A DNA stretch of 64,000 bases from the NCBI RefSeq assembly GCF_008580665.1, contig NZ_BKDJ01000008.1:62001-126000 (forward strand), given 5' to 3'. Below are positions 36,187 to 45,116 of the stretch, in pieces. The notes below the pieces were generated by a model, which worked only from the letters and a program-made list of their open reading frames with translations, did not search any database and had not been told where the DNA came from. The translations under genes and the position numbers were made by a program. Source of the stretch: Zafaria cholistanensis (GTDB lineage Bacteria > Actinomycetota > Actinomycetes > Actinomycetales > Micrococcaceae). The stretch's first letter is position 1. Each line of letters starts with the position of its first letter.

Positions 36187-36486
36187 CTAGTCGTCCAGCA
36201 CCAGGACCCGGGCGTGCATGACGGATCGCTGGTGCAGCGCGGTGCGGACTGCCCGGTGCAGCCCGTCCTCCAGGTACTTTGTGCCGCGCCACTGGACCAC
36301 GTGCGGGAACAGGTCCCCGAAGAACGTCGAGTCCTCGGCGAGCAGCGCCTCCAGGTCCAGCGTCCGCTTGGTGGTCACCAGTTCGTCGAGCCGGACCTGG
36401 CGCGGAGGGACCTTGGCCCAGTCGCGTGGAGACACGCAGCTGTGCTCCGGATACGGGCGCGAGTCGCCAACCGCTTTGAAGATCAC
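36187..36486 (-). CDS. conserved actinobacterial protein, about 100 residues
   Basis: 99 residues, highly conserved next to LytR_C genes in actinobacteria; public tools sometimes call it a VapB-like antitoxin, but no toxin gene is present here. The central part VRLDELVTTKRTLDLEALL and DSTFFGDLFPHVVQWRG is typical, ending in a helical region with HARVLVLDD. GTG start 36486 has a weak ribosome site. Function not established. Confidence 0.75.
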   Translation of the reverse strand: MIFKAVGDSRPYPEHSCVSPRDWAKVPPRQVRLDELVTTKRTLDLEALLAEDSTFFGDLFPHVVQWRGTKYLEDGLHRAVRTALHQRSVMHARVLVLDD

Positions 36487-36714
36487 GGCACCAGCTTAGG
36501 TACTCCCCCCAATACTTGGAATGACCAGCTTTCTTCCCACTTCCGCGGGGACCTCCTCTCCCCCCGCGCCCGCGCGGCCGCACCCAAGGCGGATGGCGGA
36601 GACTGCGCCCCCGCACGGCCCCAAAGTCAAGGGCTGAGTCACACTGCGACACAGCGCTGAACCGTCCGTAACATTCACTACCCCCGCGCGTAACAGGATT
36701 GCTACCTTGCTGGC

Positions 36715-37740
36715 ATGAACACAGTCCGCACCTCCGTTCCCGTTCTGGACATGTCCGGGGCCCGCCTGGCCGACGGCACGTTCAACCCCGCGTTCATCGA
36801 CGCGCTGCGCGACGCCACCCACAACGTCGGCTTCTTCCAGATCACCGGCTACGGTGCCGCGCCGGGGCAGCCGGAGGCCCTGCTGGACACGATCGCGCGC
36901 TTCTTCAAGCTGCCGCTGGAGGAACGCCTCAAGCTGGACAACCGCAACTCCCCCCAGTTCCGCGGCTACACGCGCCTGGGCACCGAGATCACGCAGGGCC
37001 GCGCCGACTCCCGCGAGCAGATCGACTACGGCCCCGAGCGCGAGCCGCTGGAGAACGTCCCGGCGGACCGCCCCTACCTGAACCTCCAGGGCCCCAACCA
37101 GTGGCCCGAGTCCTTCCCGGAACTGGAGCGGGCCGCGATGGACTGGGCCGCGCTGATGTCGAGGATCGGCGCGGAACTGCTCTCCGCCATCGCCGTCTCG
37201 CTGGAACTGCCGGCCGACTACTTCGATGAGCCCTTCGCCGGCACCCCGGCCTGGATGGGCAAGCTGGTGCACTACGTGGGCGGCGGGCTGGTCCCGGAGG
37301 CCGGTGACCAGGGCGTGGGCTCCCACGCGGACTACGGGTTCGTCACCCTGCTGCTGCAGGACCAGGTCGGCGGCCTCGAGGTCAAGCCCTACGGCCAGGA
37401 CGAATGGATCGACGTGCCGCCGATTCCGGGCGCACTGGTGGTCAACCTCGGCGAGATGCTGGAGGTGGCGACCAACGGCTACCTGCAGGCAACCATCCAC
37501 CGCGTCACCGCGCCCCCGGCCGGCGTGGACCGCTACTCCGTGCCGTTCTTCTGGTCCCCGCGCCTGGACGCGACGATCGACGTCGTACCGCTGCCGGAGC
37601 ACCTCGCCGCTGACGCCCGCGGCGTCTCCGATGATCCGGACAACCCGATGCTCTCCTCCTATGGCGCCAACGTCCTGAAGGGCTGGCTGCGTGCCCACCC
37701 GCAGACCGCGGCGATCCACTACCCGAAGCTGGTGAAGTAA
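36715..37740 (+). CDS. isopenicillin N synthase family Fe(II)/2-oxoglutarate oxygenase
   Basis: 341-residue non-haem iron oxygenase. The N-terminal DIOX_N part has VGFFQITGYG; the catalytic 2OG-FeII domain has the iron ligands His and Asp in GVGSHADYGFVTLL and the distal His in ATIHRV. RYSVPFFWSP gives the RxS motif that binds 2-oxoglutarate. Relatives act on amino acids or purines such as xanthine; the substrate here is unknown. TACCTT just before the ATG suggests a leaderless start. A strong hairpin follows the stop. Confidence 0.86.
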   Translation: MNTVRTSVPVLDMSGARLADGTFNPAFIDALRDATHNVGFFQITGYGAAPGQPEALLDTIARFFKLPLEERLKLDNRNSPQFRGYTRLGTEITQGRADSREQIDYGPEREPLENVPADRPYLNLQGPNQWPESFPELERAAMDWAALMSRIGAELLSAIAVSLELPADYFDEPFAGTPAWMGKLVHYVGGGLVPEAGDQGVGSHADYGFVTLLLQDQVGGLEVKPYGQDEWIDVPPIPGALVVNLGEMLEVATNGYLQATIHRVTAPPAGVDRYSVPFFWSPRLDATIDVVPLPEHLAADARGVSDDPDNPMLSSYGANVLKGWLRAHPQTAAIHYPKLVK

Positions 37741-37767
37741 CCACCCCGGCCTTGCGGCCGCGCGGAT

Positions 37768-37807
37768 GGGGAGCGGGGGTATTCGGCTCAGAACACCCCC
37801 GCTCCCC
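37768..37807 (+). terminator. terminator after the IPNS-like oxygenase
   Basis: GGGGAGCGGGGGT at 37768-37780 pairs perfectly with ACCCCCGCTCCCC at 37795-37807, extended inward by TTC/GAA. It lies 27 bases past the stop and is followed by CCATTT. Confidence 0.8.
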
Positions 37808-37989
37808 CCATTTAAGCGGCCCCTGCCGGAACTCCTGCCGGCCGAGGATGCCGCTGTGGCGGGAGTTCCGGACAGCGGTACGGTTGGGTAATGCCCGGTA
37901 GGGCGTTTCGCGAAGAGGTTTGGCGAAGATGTGTCAGGGTGGGGTTGTGACCGGATGACGGAGTTGGGCTAGCAAAAGGGAGCCGTGCT

Positions 37990-38817
37990 GTGGCAGGTGT
38001 GGACGAAGAAGCGATGCCGGAAGCCCTCGGGGAAGATTCGGCCGAAGGCGCCCAGCACGGCGGGGTCCAGTCCGTGGACCGGGCAATCACCGTGCTGGAG
38101 ATCCTCTCGCGCGAAGGCCATGCAGGAGTCAGCGAAGTTGCCTCCGAAATGGGCATCCACAAATCCACCGCCTCCCGGCTTCTGGGAGCGCTGGTGGCCC
38201 GGGAAATCGTCCAGCAGAACCGCGAACGCGGCAAGTACCAGCTCGGCTTCGGCATCCTGCGCCTGGCCGCGTCCATTCCCGGACGGCTGAGCCTGGTCCA
38301 GGAGACCGGACCGGTCCTGCAGGACTTGGCCGCGGAATACAGGGAAACCGCGAACCTGGCCGTGTTGCGGGCCAACTACGCGGTCAACGTGGACCAGGCC
38401 ATGGGACCGGCCACCCTGGCCACCCAGGACTGGGTGGGAAGCCTGACCCCGCTGCACGCCACCGCCAGCGGAAAGGTCCTCCTGGCCGCGCTGCCGGCCG
38501 AGGAACGCCAGCGGATCCTGGGGGAGACCGGGCTTCCGGCCTTCACCGCCCAGACCCTCACCTCGCGGCCGCGCCTGGAAAAGGAACTGCTCGAGGTCGC
38601 CCGGACCGGGCTGGCCTTCACCGAGGAGGAGTACGAGATCGGACTCAACGCCGCGGCCGTGCCCGTGCGGGACCACCTGGGCAAGGTCATCGCCAGCGTC
38701 AGCGTCTCCGGCCCGTCCTTCCGGTTCCGGCCCAAGGAACAGCCCGGCCTGCTCGAATCCCTCAAGCAGGCCGGGCTGGAAATCAGCCGCAGGATGGGCT
38801 ACCCCACCACCACCTGA
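37990..38817 (+). CDS. IclR family transcriptional regulator (C1 island)
   Basis: 275 residues. The winged HTH lies at about 28-85 (SVDRAITVLEIL, GIHKSTASRLLGALVARE), then the effector domain with LTPLHATASGKVLLAALP and VSVSGPSFRF. Start GTG 37990 follows AAAGGGAG. It is convergent with the formate dehydrogenase gene. Its last 129 bases, plus 26 beyond, are duplicated without gaps at 46233-46387 beside the Rieske oxygenase gene, which suggests it once lay next to the betaine genes and may regulate them. Upstream, GCGAAGA repeats twice (37910-37935), a possible operator. Confidence 0.88.
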   Translation: MAGVDEEAMPEALGEDSAEGAQHGGVQSVDRAITVLEILSREGHAGVSEVASEMGIHKSTASRLLGALVAREIVQQNRERGKYQLGFGILRLAASIPGRLSLVQETGPVLQDLAAEYRETANLAVLRANYAVNVDQAMGPATLATQDWVGSLTPLHATASGKVLLAALPAEERQRILGETGLPAFTAQTLTSRPRLEKELLEVARTGLAFTEEEYEIGLNAAAVPVRDHLGKVIASVSVSGPSFRFRPKEQPGLLESLKQAGLEISRRMGYPTTT

Positions 38818-38842
38818 GCCCGCTGCACCAACCAAGCCGTGG

Positions 38843-41161
38843 CTAGCTGCCCTGCGGGGAGTCGTGCCGGATAAAGCGGACCGTCATCGCCTTGTACCCC
38901 GGGGTGTTGGACTCGCGGGCCACCAGCTCCCGGTGCACCAGAACGTTCGCCTCCGGGAAGTACGCGGCCGCGCACCCGCGGGCGGTCGGATAGGAGACCA
39001 GGCGGAACTTGTCCGCACGGCGCTCCGCACCGTTGAAGGTGCTGATCACGTCCACCAGCTCGCGGTCGGCGAAGCCCAGCTGTTGCAGGTCCTCCGGGTT
39101 GACCAGTATGACGCGGCGGCCATTGGAGATGCCGCGGTAGCGGTCGTCCAGGCCGTAGAAGGTCGTGTTGTACTGGTCGTGGCTGCGCATGGTCTGCAGG
39201 ATCAGATGCCCCTCCGGTGCCTGCAGGTACTCGAGGGGGCTGACCGAGAACCGCGCCTTGGCGATGTCCGTGGCGAACGACCGGGTGTCCCGCGGCGGGT
39301 TCGGCAGCACGAATCCGTTCTTCTGCCGGATCCGCTCATTGAAGTTCTCGAACCCCGGCAGCACGCGGGAGATGTGGTCGCGGATGACGTCGTAGTCCTC
39401 GGCCATCGCCCGCCAGTCCACGGGGTGGTCCTCCCCAAAGGTGGCCTGGGCCATCCGGGCGATGATGACCGGTTCGGACAAAAGGTGCTCGCTGACCGGT
39501 TCCAGGCGCCCCTGGGTGGAATGGACGACCGACATCGAGTCCTCGACGGAGAGGAACTGTGCCCCCGAGGGGTGCTTGTCGTCTTTGTCCGTGCGGCCCA
39601 GGGTGGGCAGGATCAGGGATGTCCTCCCGTGCACCACGTGCGAGCGGTTGGGCTTGGTGGAGACGTGCACGGTCAGTCCGGCACGCTTCATCCCGGCTTC
39701 GAGCACCTCAGTGTCTGAGCAGGCCAGGGCAAAGTTGCCGCCCATGGAGACAAAGACGTCCACCTCGTCCTTCTCGAACGCCTCCAGGGTCTCCGTGGCG
39801 TCCACCCCGTGCGCCCGCGGACTGGTGATGCCGAATTCGGCGTCAATGGCCTCCAGCAGCCATTCCGCCGGCTTCTCCCAGATGCCCATGGTGCGGTCGC
39901 CCTGGACGTTGGAGTGGCCCCGGACCGGGCAGGCACCGGCGCCGGGCTTGCCGAAGTTCCCCTGCAGCAGGAGCAGGTTGATGATTTCCCGCAGGGTGTT
40001 CACGGAATGCGGCTGCTGGGTCACGCCCAGCGCCCAGCAGAAGATGGTGGCCTTGGACTTCGCCAGCAGCCCGGCAACCCGGGTGATGTCCAGCCGGGAA
40101 AGCCCGGTGGCCTTCTCCGTCTCCTCCCAGTCGATGCTGCTGCGGGCCTGGCGGTACTCCTCGAATCCGCTGGTCTTGTCCTTGATGAACTCCGCGTCCA
40201 CCACGGACCCGGGACGCCGCTGCTCCTCCTCCAGCAGGAGGTGCCCCAGCGCCTGCATCAGGGCAAGGTCGCCTCCCACCTTGATCTGCAGGAATTCGTC
40301 GGCGATCTGGGCCCCGCCGCGCGCCAGGTTGCGGGGATCCTGCGGATCCTTGAACTTGAGCAGGCCGGCCTCGGGCAGCGGGTTCACTGCGACCACCTTG
40401 CCGCCGTTCTCCCTGCACTCGGCGAGGGCGGAAAGCATGCGCGGGTGGTTCGTCCCCGGGTTTTGCCCCACGACGAAGATCAGCTCCGCGTGGTGCATGT
40501 CTTCCAGCGAGACGGTGCCCTTCCCGATGCCGATGGTCGGGTTGAGCGCCGAGCCCGAGGACTCGTGGCACATGTTCGAGCAGTCAGGCAGGTTGTTGGT
40601 GCCGATCGAGCGGGCGAAGAGCTGGTACATGAACGCGGCCTCGTTGGCGGTGCGTCCCGACGTGTAGAAGATGCAGCGGTCCGGGGTGGTGGCACGGATG
40701 TGTTCACCAATGAGCTCGAAGGCATCGGTCCACGAGATTGGCGAGTAGTGCGTCTCCCCTTCGCGGATCACGACGGGCTCAGTGATCCGGCCCTGGTTAC
40801 CCAGCCAGTATTCCGTCTTCCCGGCGAGCTCCTCGATCGGGTGCGCGGCCCAAAACTCGGGGGTCACGGTGCGCAGGGTGTTCTCTTCCGCGATGGCCTT
40901 GGCGCCGTTCTCGCAGAACTCTGCCGGCTTCCGGGCCCCGGTGATCGACTCCGGCCACGCGCACCCGGGACAGTCGAATCCTCCACGCTGGTTCACCCGC
41001 AGCATCGAGCGAACGGTCCGGGCGACCCCTCCCTGCGAAAAGCCCCTGTCGAGCGAAACCATGACGGCCTTCACACCCGCAGCCGCGGTTTTGGGCCCAT
41101 GCACTTCAAGGTCGTTTTCGTCGATGTCTTTGACGGGAGCGTTCCGTCTGCCAAGTTCCAT
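38843..41161 (-). CDS. FdhF/YdeP family molybdopterin oxidoreductase, formate dehydrogenase-like
   Basis: 772 residues, alpha subunit type of the molybdopterin family. It begins with a Cys-containing segment FDCPGCAWPE, lacks the usual fourfold [4Fe-4S] motif of E. coli FdhF, and has the cofactor region SNMCHESSGSALNPTIG, where Cys may bind molybdenum. The C-terminal molydopterin dinucleotide-binding domain has RSHDQYNTTFYGLDDRYRG. In actinobacteria this type is annotated as formate dehydrogenase and lies with methylotrophic or betaine genes. It would oxidise formate from PurU to CO2. No FdhD or small subunits lie in the window; MoaA for its cofactor is 4 kb away. Confidence 0.85.
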   Translation of the reverse strand: MELGRRNAPVKDIDENDLEVHGPKTAAAGVKAVMVSLDRGFSQGGVARTVRSMLRVNQRGGFDCPGCAWPESITGARKPAEFCENGAKAIAEENTLRTVTPEFWAAHPIEELAGKTEYWLGNQGRITEPVVIREGETHYSPISWTDAFELIGEHIRATTPDRCIFYTSGRTANEAAFMYQLFARSIGTNNLPDCSNMCHESSGSALNPTIGIGKGTVSLEDMHHAELIFVVGQNPGTNHPRMLSALAECRENGGKVVAVNPLPEAGLLKFKDPQDPRNLARGGAQIADEFLQIKVGGDLALMQALGHLLLEEEQRRPGSVVDAEFIKDKTSGFEEYRQARSSIDWEETEKATGLSRLDITRVAGLLAKSKATIFCWALGVTQQPHSVNTLREIINLLLLQGNFGKPGAGACPVRGHSNVQGDRTMGIWEKPAEWLLEAIDAEFGITSPRAHGVDATETLEAFEKDEVDVFVSMGGNFALACSDTEVLEAGMKRAGLTVHVSTKPNRSHVVHGRTSLILPTLGRTDKDDKHPSGAQFLSVEDSMSVVHSTQGRLEPVSEHLLSEPVIIARMAQATFGEDHPVDWRAMAEDYDVIRDHISRVLPGFENFNERIRQKNGFVLPNPPRDTRSFATDIAKARFSVSPLEYLQAPEGHLILQTMRSHDQYNTTFYGLDDRYRGISNGRRVILVNPEDLQQLGFADRELVDVISTFNGAERRADKFRLVSYPTARGCAAAYFPEANVLVHRELVARESNTPGYKAMTVRFIRHDSPQGS

Positions 41162-41228
41162 ATTGGCCCTCCTGATACATGTGGGCTGGTGAAAGGTAAG
41201 GCGCCCGGGCGCTGCCCTGGGCGGGGAG

Positions 41229-41269
41229 CCTGGCGGTCCGGCGGCACGGCCGCACCCGGGTCCGCCAGG
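41229..41269 (-). terminator. hairpin between mycothiol dehydrogenase and formate dehydrogenase genes
   Basis: CCTGGCGG at 41229-41236 pairs with CCGCCAGG at 41262-41269; the 25-base loop can form further pairs. It lies 9 bases past the mycothiol dehydrogenase stop (minus strand) and could be a partial terminator or processing signal. Confidence 0.45.
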
Positions 41270-41277
41270 GGTGGGCC

Positions 41278-42435
41278 CTAGCGAACCAGGGATTCCTTGG
41301 GGTCCGCCTGTCCGGCGAGGCTCCCGGTTCCGGACAGCGCCCCGGCCGATGCCACTTCGACGACGGAGCGGAGGACTTTGCCGTCGTGCATTTTGTGGAA
41401 GGCGTCTTCGATGTCGTTCAGGGTGATGCGTTCGGTGACGAAGGCGTCCAGGTCCAGGCGTCCGAGTTTGTACTGGTCCACGAGCATGGGGAAGTCACGG
41501 GAGGGCAGGCAGTCGCCGTACCAGGAGGATTTGAGGGATCCGCCGCGGCCGAAGATCTCCAGCAGGGGCAGTTCGAGTTTCATGTCGGGGGTGGGGACCC
41601 CGACGAGGACGACGCGTCCGGCCAGGTCGCGGGCGTGGAAGGCCTGGGTGTAGGTTTCGGGGCGTCCGACGGCGTCGATGACGACGTCGGCGCCGAATCC
41701 TCCGGTGAGGTTGCGGATGGCCTCTATGGGGTCGGTCTCGGAGGAGTTGATGCCGTGGGTGGCGCCGAGTTTTTGGGCGAGGGCGACCTTGGCGGGGTCG
41801 ATGTCCACGGCGATGATGGTGGTTGCTCCGGCGAGTTGGGCCCCGGCGATGGCGGCGATGCCGACGCCGCCGCAGCCGATGACGGCGACGGATTCGCCGC
41901 GGGTGACTTCGCCGGTGTTGATGGCCGCGCCGATGCCGGCCATGACTCCGCAGCCGAGCAGGCCTACGGCGGCGGGGTCGACGTCTTCGTCGACCTTGGT
42001 GCACTGGCCGGCGGCGACGAGGGTTTTTTCGGCGAATGCTCCGATGCCCAGGGCCGGGGAGAGGGGGGTGCCGTCTTCGAGGGTCATTTTTTGGGTGGCG
42101 TTGGCGGTGTTGAAGCAGTACTGGGGTTTGCCCTTGGCGCAGGAGCGGCAGGAGCCGCACACGGCGCGCCAGTTGAGGATGACGCGGTCTCCGATGGTGA
42201 TGCCGGTGACGTTTTCGCCGATTTCGGTCACGATGCCGGTGGCTTCGTGGCCGAGCAGGTAGGGGAAGTCGTCCCCGATGCCGCCGAGTTTGTAGTGCAG
42301 GTCGGTGTGGCAGACTCCGCAGGTGAGGATGTCGACCACGGCCTCTCCGGGTCCGGGATCGGGGATGATGATGGTTTCGATCTCGACGGGGGCGTTCTTG
42401 GCCTTGACGACGACGGCCTTCACCTTATGTGCCAT
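41278..42435 (-). CDS. S-(hydroxymethyl)mycothiol dehydrogenase
   Basis: 385-residue zinc alcohol dehydrogenase. Zn ligands: Cys in TCGVCHTD and His in LLGHEATG for the catalytic zinc; four cysteines in [16 protein letters not shown] for the structural one. NAD site: [11 protein letters not shown] and VDIDPAK. In actinobacteria it oxidises the adduct of formaldehyde with mycothiol to S-formylmycothiol (EC 1.1.1.306). Here it removes formaldehyde released when betaine is demethylated. Its long leader (240 bp) carries the promoter/CRP element shared with the ferredoxin gene. Confidence 0.9.
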   Translation of the reverse strand: MAHKVKAVVVKAKNAPVEIETIIIPDPGPGEAVVDILTCGVCHTDLHYKLGGIGDDFPYLLGHEATGIVTEIGENVTGITIGDRVILNWRAVCGSCRSCAKGKPQYCFNTANATQKMTLEDGTPLSPALGIGAFAEKTLVAAGQCTKVDEDVDPAAVGLLGCGVMAGIGAAINTGEVTRGESVAVIGCGGVGIAAIAGAQLAGATTIIAVDIDPAKVALAQKLGATHGINSSETDPIEAIRNLTGGFGADVVIDAVGRPETYTQAFHARDLAGRVVLVGVPTPDMKLELPLLEIFGRGGSLKSSWYGDCLPSRDFPMLVDQYKLGRLDLDAFVTERITLNDIEDAFHKMHDGKVLRSVVEVASAGALSGTGSLAGQADPKESLVR

Positions 42436-42515
42436 GGATGCTGCTCCTTGTCAGGGAAATGGTGTGGGTTGCGGGAAGGGCTGGACGGGGCCGTCGAAGA
42501 TCGGTCCGGGTGGAA

Positions 42516-42657
42516 GATTCGGAGCCTCGTCCGAATCCTCGTGAAGCCGTTGGCGTGCCTTAATCAGGGGTGCCCGAACCAGTGGTGCCTGAATGGGTGG
42601 TACAGGGCTCACTTGTCCGCAGTCCATTAGTGCATTGATCCCGGTTGTGCATTGATC
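42516..42657 (-). promoter_or_regulatory. leader of the mycothiol dehydrogenase gene with small repeats
   Basis: Holds an 8-bp inverted repeat GATTCGGA/TCCGAATC (42516-42523 and 42530-42537) and the direct repeat TGCATTGATC at 42631-42640 and 42648-42657, 17 bases apart on one face of the helix to about 1.6 turns. The latter could bind a regulator just downstream of the promoter. No coding sequence is visible. Confidence 0.4.
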
Positions 42658-42673
42658 AACTTAACTCATTATG

Positions 42674-42707
42674 AGCAACAGTGATTCACTTCACAGGAGG
42701 CTGTCAA
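42674..42707 (-). promoter_or_regulatory. promoter and CRP/GlxR-type site, copy A (mycothiol dehydrogenase)
   Basis: On the minus strand: TTGACA (42707-42702), then TGTGA at 42695-42691, six bases, and TCACT at 42684-42680, the CRP/GlxR pattern TGTGA-N6-TCACA with one change. AGCAACAGTGA at its other end, AC, TCACAGG and CTGTCAA all recur in order at 55889-55922. CATAAT further downstream may be a -10 element. Confidence 0.6.
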
Positions 42708-43024
42708 CTTTGGGTTACCAATGTCACACTCCTCCCCCAATTCCCCGTCACCCGCCCCTCCCCGCCACCGGCCCGGCAGCTGCCCGGCGAGCGGTCGAGG
42801 GTTGACACCGCAAAGCGACGTGGGTCACTCTGTTGCACATACCGAGACTTGTTGCGTCCCGTGCGTCACTGCGGAATCGGTTTCGGCGGGATCCTTTGGC
42901 AGGCCCCGGCACGGCGGCGGAGTCCCGTGAGCACCCCGAGCATCCCTACGGGCGCTCCCGGCCATTTGCTGACCGCGCCGGCACCCGGGAAGGATCCGTT
43001 CTGGCTGGAAGGAACGCCTGCACC

Positions 43025-43512
43025 ATGGCACATGAGTCCACTGCCGCCACACGGAAAGACGCTGTGGAGGCAAAGGCGGGCGCGCGCGTGGAAAACCTGG
43101 CCACCTCCGGCACCTTCAGCCTTGACGGCGGCACCTTCCCTGCCGCCACTCATCCCATCCGGGTAGCAATTGTTGGCGTTGGCAGCCGTGCCACGCCGCT
43201 GGTCCAGGGCGTCGGGTACTACAAGAAGGCCGGCCTGGACCGTGGCATGGGCGGCCCCACCCTCTCGGCCTCCTCCTGCTTCATGAAATCCCCCCGGAGC
43301 AGTACAGTGACGGCCTCGACAGTGACGGTCTCGACAGTGACGGCCTCGACAGTGAGGACCGCGCTGAAAAGGCCGACGCCTTCACCCGCGGCGACGGCAA
43401 ACCGCAGGAGGCCCGTGCCGGGCCGTCCGCCGGATACACCCTGCCGGCCTGCACCCGGGGGCCGGCGCCGTACCCAGCCCTGTTCCGCCCAGCTACCTCA
43501 AAGGACCAGCCC
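43025..43512 (+). pseudogene. decayed chimera: metallo-hydrolase start joined to inositol-phosphate-synthase-like start
   Basis: From ATG 43025 (GGAAGGA ahead) the frame reads VENLATSGTFSLDGGTF, which recalls the N-terminus of the MBL-fold hydrolase that usually follows mycothiol dehydrogenase. It then reads [20 protein letters not shown] and VGYYKKA, which recalls the N-terminus of inositol-3-phosphate synthase ([21 protein letters not shown]). After about 43250 the frame turns into low-complexity TVTAS repeats; shifting one base gives the acidic SDGLD repeat. It runs to 43516, overlapping the cyclodeaminase start. I read it as joined remains of two deleted genes; matches are from memory of the families. 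Confidence 0.45.
43306..43355 (+). repeat. 15-bp tandem repeat, 3.3 copies
   Basis: Unit AGTGACGGCCTCGAC at 43306, 43321 (one change) and 43336, plus AGTGA at 43351. It encodes SDGLD in one frame and TVTAS in another. It lies in the pseudogene-like stretch before the cyclodeaminase gene. Confidence 0.9.
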
Positions 43513-44136
43513 ATGATCGGTTCGGAAACTATCAGCGACTACCTGAAACGCCTGGCCGCCCGGGAGCCGACACCCGGCGGGGGAGCCGCCGGGGCCCTGC
43601 ATGCGGCCCAAGGCGCAGCCCTGCTCGCCATGGCTTCCCGCTACACCACGGGAGAAAAGTACGCCGAACACGAGCACCGGGCCCGGCAGATCGCCTCCCG
43701 GGCGGAGGAGATCATCTCCGCCTCCCTGCAGACGGCGGACGACGACGAGTCAGCTTTTGGGGCGGTGATCGCGGCTTACGGGCGTCCCGCCGGTACGGAG
43801 GCCGAACGCACCGCACGCTCTGAAGCCATCCAGGAGGCAGTGCTTGAGGCCGGCGCGCCGCCACAGGCCCTCATCCTTCTGGCCACGGAAATCGTGGAAC
43901 TGAGCAACGACCTGGTCAATTTCAGCAATCCGAACGTCATCAGCGATGTCGCCGCGGCTGCCGAGGCTGCACGGGCAGCGATCGCGACGGCGCTGGTAAC
44001 GCTCCATATCAACATCAGCTCCCTCAAGGAGGCCGAGGCGCAGGAAGGCCTCCGGGCCGCGGCCGACCGCGCGGAGGACGCCCTCGAACTGGCCCAGGCC
44101 GTGACGCGGCGGGTACGGGAAAAGGTGGCGGCATGA
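43513..44136 (+). CDS. fchA: cyclodeaminase/methenyl-THF cyclohydrolase family protein
   Basis: 207 residues of the formimidoyl-THF cyclodeaminase family. The hallmark PTPGGGAAGA lies at about 20-29, followed by helical segments with ISDVAAAAEAARAA. Stand-alone members (FchA) catalyse the hydrolysis of 5,10-methenyl-THF to 10-formyl-THF. Four-base overlap (ATGA) with folD. Since that FolD lacks the Lys of its cyclohydrolase site, this protein probably supplies that step, making 10-formyl-THF for PurU. Confidence 0.88.
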   Translation: MIGSETISDYLKRLAAREPTPGGGAAGALHAAQGAALLAMASRYTTGEKYAEHEHRARQIASRAEEIISASLQTADDDESAFGAVIAAYGRPAGTEAERTARSEAIQEAVLEAGAPPQALILLATEIVELSNDLVNFSNPNVISDVAAAAEAARAAIATALVTLHINISSLKEAEAQEGLRAAADRAEDALELAQAVTRRVREKVAA

Positions 44137-45032
44137 AGGCGCTTGCCCTGGCCGGGCCGCCCGTGGCCCGGCAATTGCGCGAAACCACCGGCGCCAATGT
44201 GCGCGAACTCCATGGCAGGGGCATTACGCCGCGGCTCGCCGTCGTGCTGGCAACCGACAACGAAGCCACCCTCTGGTACGTCCGCTCCATTGCCCGGGCC
44301 GCCGAGAAGGCCGGGGTGGAGTGTGAGGTCCTCGACCTGGGGGCCACCGCGCAGGCCGGGGAGATCGCTGCGGTCCTGCGTGGGCTCAGCACCGATGACA
44401 ACACCCACGGGATCATCCTGCAGACGCCCCTGCCGCCGGGGGTTTCAGCCGACGGGCTCGCCGCCGAGATCAGCGTCGACAAGGACATCGACGGCGCCAA
44501 TCCGTTGAGCCTGGGCCGCCTGACCGCCGGACTGCCCGCCTTCGCGCCGGCGACCGCCCGCGCGGTGGTGGAGGTCCTCGACCACTACGGGTTCCCCCTG
44601 GCGGGCAAGTCCGTTGCCGTCGTGGGCCGGTCCACAGTGGTCGGCAAGCCCCTGCTGCAGCTGCTTCTCCACCGGGACGCCGCCGTGACCGTCTGCCATT
44701 CCCGCTCACAGCCGCTGGGCCGCTATACGCGCGACGCCGACGTCGTCGTCGCCGCGGCCGGCAGGGCGGGGCTGCTCACCGGCAGCGATATCCGCCCCGG
44801 GGCGGTGGTGGTCGATGTGGGAACCAACGTGCAGGAGGACGGACAGCTGGTGGGCGACGCCGACCCGGCGTCGGTGGGCGAGGTCGCCGCGGCATTGAGC
44901 CCCGTCCCTGGCGGCGTCGGCACCGTGACCACGGCACTCCTGGTCCTTCACACGACGGAGGCGGCCCTGGCCCGGGCCCGCCAGCCATCCCTTGCCGCCT
45001 CCTCCCCCGGCGGTGCCGGCGGCCATGCCTAG
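44133..45032 (+). CDS. folD: FolD family methylene-THF dehydrogenase, cyclohydrolase Lys replaced by Ile
   Basis: 299 residues. N-terminal catalytic domain with Tyr49 in LWYVRSI; the usual motif YVxxK has Lys four residues after Tyr, here it is Ile53. GIILQTPLPP holds the Gln and DKDIDGANP the Asp of the folate site. The NADP domain (about 150-280) has VVGRSTVVGKP and SPVPGGVGTVTTA near the end. Lys at this position is needed for cyclohydrolase activity in studied FolD/MTHFD1, whereas the dehydrogenase can remain without it. It therefore probably only oxidises 5,10-methylene-THF, with FchA doing the second step. ATGA overlap with fchA. Confidence 0.88.
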   Translation: MKALALAGPPVARQLRETTGANVRELHGRGITPRLAVVLATDNEATLWYVRSIARAAEKAGVECEVLDLGATAQAGEIAAVLRGLSTDDNTHGIILQTPLPPGVSADGLAAEISVDKDIDGANPLSLGRLTAGLPAFAPATARAVVEVLDHYGFPLAGKSVAVVGRSTVVGKPLLQLLLHRDAAVTVCHSRSQPLGRYTRDADVVVAAAGRAGLLTGSDIRPGAVVVDVGTNVQEDGQLVGDADPASVGEVAAALSPVPGGVGTVTTALLVLHTTEAALARARQPSLAASSPGGAGGHA

Positions 45033-45116
45033 CGCGGCGGGCCGGCACGGCCGCGAACCGGATCCGGCCACGCCCGCGGAAGCCGCCGCCGGGGCGGGCG
45101 GGCGCGGGGGCAACCG

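Noticed and set aside
36187-36486. VapB antitoxin of a toxin-antitoxin pair
   Set aside because: No PIN-domain toxin gene lies next to it; the neighbours are a LytR_C protein and an oxygenase, and the name is only an automatic label for this family.
43306-43355. Possible CRISPR array
   Set aside because: The repeat units are 15 bp and directly adjacent without spacers, so it is a simple tandem repeat.
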